Positions 13,876-18,311 of a stretch of DNA of 18,311 nucleotides are shown one piece after another. The DNA is from Pseudomonadota bacterium (lineage in GTDB: Bacteria > Pseudomonadota > Alphaproteobacteria > Kiloniellales > J153), in contig JACZWN010000044.1 in NCBI GenBank assembly GCA_022572105.1, forward strand, positions 1-18,311, given 5' to 3'. The first letter of the stretch is position 1. Each line of letters begins with the position of its first letter. The notes under the pieces are model-generated. The model did no database searches. It had not been told where the DNA came from and saw only the letters and a list, made by a program, of their open reading frames with translations. Position numbers and translations under genes: made by a program.

Positions 13876-15126
13876 ATGGCGCACGGCCGCAAGAGCAAGC
13901 GCGTTCTCATTTACAGCCACGACAGCTTCGGTCTCGGCCATCTGCGCCGCTGCCGGGAGATCGCCCACAGCCTGGTCGCATCGGGCAGCGACCTGTCCGT
14001 CCTGATCCTGTCCGGCTCGCCCATCATCGGCAGCTTCGACTTCCGCGCGCGCGTCGACTTCGTGCGCATCCCCGGGGTCATCAAGCTGCGCAACGGCGAG
14101 TACACCTCGCTCAACCTGCACATCGATATCGAGCACACCCTGGCGATTCGCGCCTCGATCATCGAGAACACGGCCAAGATCTTCGACCCCCATCTGTTCC
14201 TGGTCGACAAGGAGCCGCTCGGCCTGCGCGGCGAGGTGCGCAGCACGCTCGCCGCGATGAAGGCGCGCGGCACGGCCTGCGTGCTCGGCCTGCGCGACGT
14301 CATGGACGACCCGGTGCTGCTCGCCGCCGAGTGGCAGCGCAAGAACGTCCTGCCCACGCTAAGCGACTACTACGACGATATCTGGATCTACGGGCTGCCG
14401 CAGTTCTACGATCCGCTGGCCGGCATCGCGCTTCCCGACTCGCTGCGCAAGAAGATGACCTTCACCGGCTACCTCAATCGCCACGTCCCCGAAACGGCGC
14501 CGATCTTCGTTCCGGACAAGATCTCCGATCCCTTCCTGCTGGTCACCGTCGGCGGCGGCGGCGACGGCGAGGAGATCATCGACTGGGTGCTGTCCGCCTA
14601 CGAGACCGACCCCGACCTGCCGTATCCGGCGCTGCTCGTGCTCGGCCCGTTCATGGGCTCGCAGTACCAGGCCGATTTCCTGCACCGCGCCAACCGCCTC
14701 GACAACGTCGAGGCGATCACCTTCGACGCCCACATCGAGAGTCTGATGGCGCGCGCCAAGGCGGTCGTATGCATGGGCGGCTACAACACTTTCTGCGAGA
14801 TCCTGTCCTTCGACAAGCGGGCGCTGCTGGTCCCGCGCACGACGCCGCGTATGGAGCAGTACATCCGCGCCACGCGCGCCCAAGAGCTGGGACTGGCGCG
14901 CATGCTGGTCGACGACGGGGTGCGCGATCCGCGCGCCATGATCACCGCCTTGCGCGATCTGCCGCAGCAGGCGCTGCCCTCCGACGTGGTGGTGCCGGGC
15001 CTGCTGGACGGGCGCGCCAACGTGGTTAAGCTGGCCGAGCAATGGCTCGAGCGCGGCCTCGACCGGCTCAAGATCGCCGCCGAGAGCGGGGATTTTCCGG
15101 TCGCGATCGGGCAGGGGGCGAAATAG
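13876..15126 (+). CDS. Predicted GT-B glycosyltransferase (COG4671 type)
   Basis: The 416-residue protein has the two-domain GT-B plan related to MurG. The N-domain begins VLIYSHDSFGLGHLRRC (10-26), whose GxGH loop would line the acceptor side. It continues with LILSGSPIIGSFDF (43-56), PHLFLVDKEPLGLRGE (105-120) and GLRDVMDDP (138-146). The C-domain opens with LLVTVGGGGDGEEI (221-234) and carries the nucleotide-sugar motif GGYNTFCEIL (301-310) followed by VPRTTPRMEQYIRA (319-332). These blocks match COG4671 predicted glycosyltransferases. Donor and acceptor are unknown. No membrane helix or signal is seen, so it works on the cytoplasmic side. It is divergent from the ABC/cNMP/methyltransferase operon, suggesting joint control and perhaps a common glycan product. 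Confidence 0.88.
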   Translation: MAHGRKSKRVLIYSHDSFGLGHLRRCREIAHSLVASGSDLSVLILSGSPIIGSFDFRARVDFVRIPGVIKLRNGEYTSLNLHIDIEHTLAIRASIIENTAKIFDPHLFLVDKEPLGLRGEVRSTLAAMKARGTACVLGLRDVMDDPVLLAAEWQRKNVLPTLSDYYDDIWIYGLPQFYDPLAGIALPDSLRKKMTFTGYLNRHVPETAPIFVPDKISDPFLLVTVGGGGDGEEIIDWVLSAYETDPDLPYPALLVLGPFMGSQYQADFLHRANRLDNVEAITFDAHIESLMARAKAVVCMGGYNTFCEILSFDKRALLVPRTTPRMEQYIRATRAQELGLARMLVDDGVRDPRAMITALRDLPQQALPSDVVVPGLLDGRANVVKLAEQWLERGLDRLKIAAESGDFPVAIGQGAK

Positions 15127-15207
15127 CCGCGCACGGGCGGCTTGACGGCCGCGGACCGTGCTCTCTAACGTCTTATACCAAAGGTCGTTGATATTGACCC
15201 GTTTCAT

Positions 15208-15300
15208 GGGGCACATCGGCCCGCCGGGCAGGCGCGGCGCGCGGCGCGATGCGGGACATCGGGCAAGCGCCGCAACGCACCCGGCGGGCCGATGTGCCCC
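15208..15300. repeat. Internal hairpin arm 1 of the palindromic element
   Basis: A perfect 21-bp inverted pair (GGGGCACATCGGCCCGCCGG at its start) immediately inside the left terminal repeat, with a 51-nt loop that can itself pair through GCGGCGC (15241-15247) and GCGCCGC (15267-15273). Confidence 0.85.
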
Positions 15301-15318
15301 ACCCGTAGGGCCGGGCGC

Positions 15319-15397
15319 TTTTTGTCGCCAGCGGCGTCGCGCGTCGCTTGCGGTGTCGGGCACCGCGGCGCAACGCGCTCCTGACTGGCGACAAAAA
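15319..15397. repeat. Internal hairpin arm 2 of the palindromic element
   Basis: TTTTTGTCGCCAG (15319-15331) pairs with CTGGCGACAAAAA (15385-15397). The loop holds a second small stem, GCGGTG/CACCGC (15350-15355 with 15361-15366). Confidence 0.8.
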
Positions 15398-15493
15398 TCG
15401 CCGCGGTGAAACGGGTCAATATCAACGACCTTTGGTATAACAGGAAGGCATGTTGGGGGCGCCGTCTCGGTCCGTTTACAAGGAGGGCCATCC

Positions 15494-16117
15494 TTGGCAT
15501 CCCGCCCGTTTCCCCTATTTCTCGCCGCCGGTCTCGTCCTTTGCCTTTGCTGGCCGTTGCCCCCGGCGGCCGCGGCCGAGGAGGCGCCGAGCGACATCGT
15601 CGGGCGCCTGAACGCGGTGCTCATGGAGGTCATGCAACAGGCCGACGAGCTCGGTTTTTCCGGCCGCTACGACCGTCTCGCCCCGGTGCTGAGCGAGGCC
15701 TTCAACTTCTCCCTGATGGCCCGGATCTCGGTCGGCCGGCATTGGCGCAAGCTGGCAAATAGCGACCGCGACCGCCTGGTGGATGTCTTCGGCCGCTTGA
15801 GCATCGCGACCTTCGCCGCCCGCTTCGACGGCTATAGCGGCGAGCGCTTCGAGGTGCTCGGCGAGAACCCGGCGCTGCGCAAGGCGATCCTGGTGCGCAA
15901 CCGGCTGATCAAGAACGACGGCGAGGCGGTCGAGATCAACTATCTGCTGAAGACCGCCGAAGGGCGCTGGCGGGTGGTCGACGTCTTCCTCGACGCCAAG
16001 TACAGCGAGCTGGCGATGAAACGTTCCGAATACGGCGCGGTGATCAAGAACGCGGGCTTCGACGAGCTGATCCGTCGCCTGAACGAAAAGATCACCCAGC
16101 TGGCCGCGGAGGGCTAG
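15494..16117 (+). CDS. Periplasmic phospholipid/organic-solvent transport protein of the MlaC (Ttg2D)/HpnM family
   Basis: The 207-residue protein has a Sec signal (hydrophobic FLAAGLVLCLCW, probable cut after AAA near residue 28). A Ttg2/MlaC domain follows, with the typical FNFSLMARISVGRHWRKL (70-87), a long helical stretch, and the strand run KAILVRNRLIKNDGEAVEIN, ending in WRVVDVFLDAKYSELAMKRS. MlaC carries phospholipids across the periplasm; HpnM is the close relative linked to hopanoid genes. Neither mla nor hpn neighbours are in the window, so I cannot choose. The start is TTG at 15494, supported by AAGGAGGG at about 8-nt spacing; no other start near it has such a site. The palindromic element ends 54 bp upstream, so the promoter lies close to or within that element. 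Confidence 0.88.
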   Translation: MASRPFPLFLAAGLVLCLCWPLPPAAAAEEAPSDIVGRLNAVLMEVMQQADELGFSGRYDRLAPVLSEAFNFSLMARISVGRHWRKLANSDRDRLVDVFGRLSIATFAARFDGYSGERFEVLGENPALRKAILVRNRLIKNDGEAVEINYLLKTAEGRWRVVDVFLDAKYSELAMKRSEYGAVIKNAGFDELIRRLNEKITQLAAEG

Positions 16118-16167
16118 GATCTGCACGCATGAAGAGCGTTGGCGTGGGATCCAGAGCCCCGGCCGCC

Positions 16168-16182
16168 GAATGACCGCTTGTG
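16168..16182 (+). repeat. Dispersed motif copy (GAATGACCGCTTGTG)
   Basis: Identical over 15 bp to the copy at 4181-4195. It lies in the 118-bp gap between the MlaC-type gene and the 3' end of the IS110 transposase gene, and may mark the sequence into which the insertion sequence came. Confidence 0.6.
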
Positions 16183-16235
16183 AACATCCCGCTGGAATTT
16201 GGAAGAGGGAATTTGAAAAAGGTTTGAATTTTTCG

Positions 16236-17435
16236 TCAGGGATCGATCCAGTAGGGACGCTCTTGGGTGAGCATCTTGAAGATGACGCGGCAGAGGTGAC
16301 GGCCGAGGGCGCGGATGGCTTGGTTATGTCTCTTGCCTTCGGCGCGCTTTTTCTCGTAGTAGCGCTGCGATTGCGGGACCCGTTTGCGATGGTGATCGAC
16401 GGCCGCCATCATCGCCGCCTTGGCGCGGGCGTTGACATGCTTCGGCGCCCTCGAGCCGCGGTGCTTGCCGGAACTGTGATCGAGCGTGGCCATGCCGAGA
16501 TAGAGGGCCAGGCTGGCCTCGCTCCGGAAGCGCTCGACGGTTCCGATTTCACCGGCGAGCTCAGCCGAGCAGACAGCGCCATAGCCCGGGATGGAGGCGA
16601 GCTGGCCGGCGATGGAGGAACTCTCGGCGACCCGCGCCATCTGCTCTTCCAGGGCCTTGATCTGCTGTTTCAACTCGAAGATTCGTGCCGCATCCTGCTG
16701 GATCATGTCGCCAACCAGGCGGGCATCGTGACCGAAGAAGGCGCGGTTTTGCCAAGCCTGGATGGCATCGGCGTAGGTGGCGCCGATGCCGGGCACTTTG
16801 AGCAGGCTGGCGCGGCGCACCCGGGCCAGCTTGAGCAGTCCCTTGCGGCAGGTCAGAAAGTTCAGGAACCACAGGTTGCCGACTTCCCGGGTGATCTGCG
16901 AAAGCCCCGGCGCGACGGCCTGAAGATCGGCCTGCAGAGAGTTGAGCACGCGCACCCGTTCGTTGACCAGGCGACGCCGGCGCCGCGACAGGCGCTTGAG
17001 GATGTCGTTCTCCTCAGGGGTTGCCATGACTTCCTGCAGCACGTCGCCGGCCATCGGCAGGTGATCGCGGAGCTGGAACAGCTCCAGGGTCTTGGCCGCG
17101 TCGATCCGGTCGCTCTTGGCCGCGGCCGGAAAGATCTCCTTGAAGCGCGCCAGCTTCAGGTTGTTGACATTGAACAGCCGCCAGCCCCGCGCCTTGACCA
17201 GGCTGTCGAGCGGCCGGACGTGGCCATTGTAGCCTTCCATGGCGACGGCAATCGGATAGGGATGGCGCTTGGCGTGCCCCTCGATGCGGGCGAAGAAATC
17301 CCCGAATCCGGCCGCCGTATGCGGGATCTCGAATTCCTCGAGCAGACTGCCGTCCGTGAGACCGACGGCAACAGAGTGGCACCGCGAGCCGACATCGACG
17401 CCGACACGCAGTTGCAAAGCTTGGGGGTTCAGCAT
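16236..17435 (-). CDS. IS110-family transposase/recombinase (DEDD plus Tnp20)
   Basis: The 399-residue protein is full length for the family. The N-terminal RuvC-like DEDD domain has Asp14 (VGVDVGSR), Glu67 (AMEGYNGH), and Asp109 and Asp112 (KSDRIDAAKT). A coiled middle region (about 145-175 and 250-272) follows. The C-terminal Tnp20 domain has SIPGYGAVCSAELAGEIG (281-298), RFRSEASLALYLGM (302-315) and HSSGKHRG (320-327), whose serine is the expected nucleophile. IS110 enzymes cut and join DNA under the guidance of a bridge RNA encoded in the element. The ATG at 17435 is supported by AAGGAGCG upstream. The gene has no frameshift or stop and looks active. It lies against the direction of the MlaC-type gene. 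Confidence 0.93.
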   Translation of the reverse strand: MLNPQALQLRVGVDVGSRCHSVAVGLTDGSLLEEFEIPHTAAGFGDFFARIEGHAKRHPYPIAVAMEGYNGHVRPLDSLVKARGWRLFNVNNLKLARFKEIFPAAAKSDRIDAAKTLELFQLRDHLPMAGDVLQEVMATPEENDILKRLSRRRRRLVNERVRVLNSLQADLQAVAPGLSQITREVGNLWFLNFLTCRKGLLKLARVRRASLLKVPGIGATYADAIQAWQNRAFFGHDARLVGDMIQQDAARIFELKQQIKALEEQMARVAESSSIAGQLASIPGYGAVCSAELAGEIGTVERFRSEASLALYLGMATLDHSSGKHRGSRAPKHVNARAKAAMMAAVDHHRKRVPQSQRYYEKKRAEGKRHNQAIRALGRHLCRVIFKMLTQERPYWIDP

Positions 17436-17479
17436 GGATCGCTCCTTCGGTAAACAAGACCGTCCGTTCATCCTTCGGT

Positions 17480-17690
17480 CTCGTCTACCTGCAGAGCCAC
17501 GATCGCCACAGCGATCGGCACCATCCCGGTCGACCCGTCGGATGATGCAGGTGACGGGGGCGGCATTTCACAAGGAGTGAGCCCGGCAAGCCGGACCACT
17601 GACCCAAACAGCCACACCCCCGTCGGCGTCAGGCTAGCCGCCAACCACCGCCCCCGCCACCTGCAATGCAAGGAAAATCACCGCCACCAC
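17480..17690 (-). ncRNA. Candidate IS110 bridge RNA region
   Basis: The non-coding DNA just 5' of the transposase is unusually structured. CGATCGC/GCGATCG forms a 7-bp hairpin with a 4-nt loop (17500-17517). A 17-bp pair with one mismatch joins 17547-17563 (GCAGGTGACGGGGGCGG) to 17648-17664. Within its 84-nt loop lies CCGGC-AA-GCCGG (17583-17594). IS110-group elements are known to carry a bridge RNA with internal loops that specify target and donor in this position. Loop assignments cannot be made without the true element ends. Confidence 0.4.
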
Positions 17691-17691
17691 C

Positions 17692-17738
17692 GTGGATATG
17701 TGGATAACTCGCTGCCGCGAGTTCTCGCACATACCCAC
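17692..17738. repeat. Hairpin containing a consensus DnaA-box sequence
   Basis: GTGGATATGTG (17692-17702) pairs with CACATACCCAC (17728-17738), and AACTCGC with GCGAGTT inside it. TGTGGATAA at 17699-17707 is the reverse complement of the classical DnaA box TTATCCACA. It is a single box with no cluster and no AT-rich unwinding region nearby. Confidence 0.45.
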
Positions 17739-17799
17739 CGCGCAACAACAACAGCCCTTTCCTTACGAATTCCGATGGTAGACCCGAAGCGGAAGTCGA

Positions 17800-17941
17800 G
17801 GCTCACCAATTAGCGACACGCTATACCGAAGGCTTCAGCCATTTCGTCACCTCCATGACTCCTCCGGTTGCTTCCGGCTGGAGCGTTGGCCGGGTGGGAC
17901 TTGCACCCACTGGAAAAGCGCCGCCTTACCACGGCGCACAC
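17800..17941 (-). other. Possible group II intron 5'-end remnant
   Basis: On the minus strand the sequence begins GTGTGCGCC at 17941, which fits the GTGYG 5' end of group II introns. A hairpin follows (GCGCCG/CGGCGC, 17918-17937), then GTGGGTGCAAGTCCCACCCG (17910 down to 17891). That last block resembles the conserved domain I stem with its GGGTGCAAGTCCC loop. No intron-encoded reverse transcriptase is found before the IS110 element. It would be a truncated or interrupted copy, recognised from memory of intron sequences only. Confidence 0.33.
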
Positions 17942-17944
17942 TCT

Positions 17945-17955
17945 AAGCGGACGTT
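17945..17955 (-). repeat. Dispersed motif copy (AAGCGGACGTT)
   Basis: A reverse-orientation copy directly beside the 5' end of the possible intron remnant and 37 bp past the stop of the partial gene at the right edge. Confidence 0.5.
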
Positions 17956-17991
17956 GATGACGCTGGACACGTGCTAAATCTGATTCTCAAA

Positions 17992-18311
17992 TTACTCTCT
18001 CAATTCTATAGAATTGATTATCTCCTCTACAAGAGTGATTGGAGCATCTTCAGTCCAATCCGCGCAGTAATACCCCGTCACGATATCTGTGCCCGCGTCT
18101 CCAGATTCTTTACTTCCGTGCGGTCCGGTCAGGTACTTGAATGCGAAGCAATTAACCCCGTCAGCCGTAAACCGGACGCAATGATGGGCGTTACATTCGA
18201 AGGTCTCTAAATCACCTAAGCGGGCACCCCTCAGATTATTCCACATAGTCAAAACATTCTTGTCAATCTTGCCAACCCTTTTCCAATATTTTCCGGGTGG
18301 TAAGCGGTCGA
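17992..18311 (-). CDS. Unrecognised protein, C-terminal part (runs off the right edge)
   Basis: One frame stays open on the minus strand from the window edge to a TAA at 17992, giving at least 106 residues. It starts within DRLPPGKYWKRVGKIDKN and continues TMWNNLRGARLGDLETFE, CNAHHCVRFTADGVNCFAFK, and an acidic end LVEEIINSIELRE. A start could be inside the window (ATG after VLT, or TTG), but the upstream residues read like protein too, so I treat it as partial. I do not recognise the family. It has several Cys residues and no membrane segment in the visible part. The DNA is clearly less GC-rich than the genes to its left, with A/T-ending codons, which suggests recent acquisition. Confidence 0.6.
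   Translation of the reverse strand, partial: DRLPPGKYWKRVGKIDKNVLTMWNNLRGARLGDLETFECNAHHCVRFTADGVNCFAFKYLTGPHGSKESGDAGTDIVTGYYCADWTEDAPITLVEEIINSIELRE

Larger units (their letters stand above)
15173..15440. mobile_element. 268-bp palindromic element with perfect 34-bp terminal inverted repeats and two internal arms
   Basis: Positions 15173-15206 (beginning TTATACCAAAGGTCGTTGAT) and 15407-15440 are exact reverse complements over 34 bp. Inside are two further hairpins: a perfect 21-bp pair (15208-15228 with 15280-15300), which has an inner GCGGCGC/GCGCCGC stem, and a perfect 13-bp pair (15319-15331 with 15385-15397) enclosing GCGGTG/CACCGC. Either strand would fold into a three-way structure with a long closing stem. 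There is no transposase. The ends finish in TATACC/GGTATA, which could reflect TA-targeting, as in IS630-type MITEs. It lies between the glycosyltransferase and the MlaC-type gene and fills most of that gap. Confidence 0.85.
16236..17690 (-). mobile_element. IS110-family insertion sequence (ends not resolved)
   Basis: An intact IS110 transposase gene, with a structured non-coding region on its 5' side, forms one element. IS110 elements normally lack terminal inverted repeats and make no or tiny target duplications, so the ends cannot be read from one copy. The span given is the minimum that includes the transposase and the paired non-coding region. The downstream gap to the MlaC-type gene is only 118 bp, while over 500 bp lie upstream. 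That is the IS110-group layout rather than IS1111. Confidence 0.75.
17436..17991. other. 556-bp non-coding stretch upstream of the IS110 transposase
   Basis: From left to right this holds the candidate bridge-RNA region (to about 17690), a GC-rich hairpin at 17692-17738, an unremarkable stretch, a possible group II intron remnant (17800-17941) and a dispersed motif copy at 17945. Short frames in it carry no recognisable protein. Confidence 0.55.

Noticed and set aside
15173..15500. Small open frames inside the 268-bp palindromic element
   Set aside because: They follow from the palindrome (mirror-image peptides such as YQRSL at both ends) and carry no protein features.
17699..17707. Perfect DnaA-box sequence as a sign of a replication origin
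   Set aside because: Only one box, inside a hairpin, with no box cluster, AT-rich unwinding region or replication gene nearby.
17891..17910. TGGGTGCAAGTCCCA-like arm resembling a tRNA T-arm
   Set aside because: No acceptor stem, anticodon arm or CCA can be built around it; it fits a group II intron domain I stem better.
1..18311. CRISPR array, rRNA or tRNA genes
   Set aside because: No regularly spaced short direct repeats and no rRNA or complete tRNA sequence were seen on either strand.

Overview
The window is GC-rich and reads like an alphaproteobacterial chromosome, probably Rhodospirillales-like. That is inferred from the style of the AccA, COG4671 glycosyltransferase and solute-binding proteins and from the small dispersed intergenic repeats; it has not been tested. 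The leftmost ~300 bp do not fit. They encode the end of ribosomal protein L22 and the start of S3, both betaproteobacterial in character, fused in frame to the N-terminus of a thiamine-pyrophosphate enzyme. This looks like an assembly chimera or a very unusual fusion.

Layout. 1-2813 (minus): accA, then an acyl-CoA dehydrogenase-like gene, then a TPP-enzyme gene that runs into rplV'-rpsC'. 3118-4163: two divergent GFA-family zinc proteins. 4164-4724: non-coding, with a 170-bp inverted-repeat element. 4725-8807 (plus): a four-gene ABC importer operon (ATPase, periplasmic binding protein, two permeases) with a stem-loop after the binding-protein gene. 8808-9383: a graveyard of a short-chain dehydrogenase fragment, degenerate repeats and the tail of an IS630-type transposase.

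9384-15126 is the most interesting part. A minus-strand operon encodes a 905-residue ABC exporter-like protein, a small stand-alone cyclic-nucleotide-binding protein and two tandem class I methyltransferase paralogues. It lies back to back with a COG4671 glycosyltransferase gene on the plus strand. The ABC protein's nucleotide-binding domain is split by about 290 extra residues carrying two further copies of the Q-loop/helical segment, and nearly every catalytic motif is altered (Walker A ends in KE, Walker B is ND, signature LSPAQ, H-loop His replaced by Gln). It may be a nucleotide-sensing or ATPase-dead transporter linked to envelope glycan export, and is the best candidate for an undescribed system.

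15127-15493 holds a 268-bp element with perfect 34-bp terminal inverted repeats and two internal hairpin arms. 15494-16117 encodes a MlaC/HpnM-type periplasmic protein. 16236-17435 (minus) is an intact IS110-family transposase gene, followed on its 5' side by a structured non-coding stretch that may encode the bridge RNA. Beyond it lie a possible group II intron 5' remnant and an AT-richer partial gene of unknown function that runs off the right edge.
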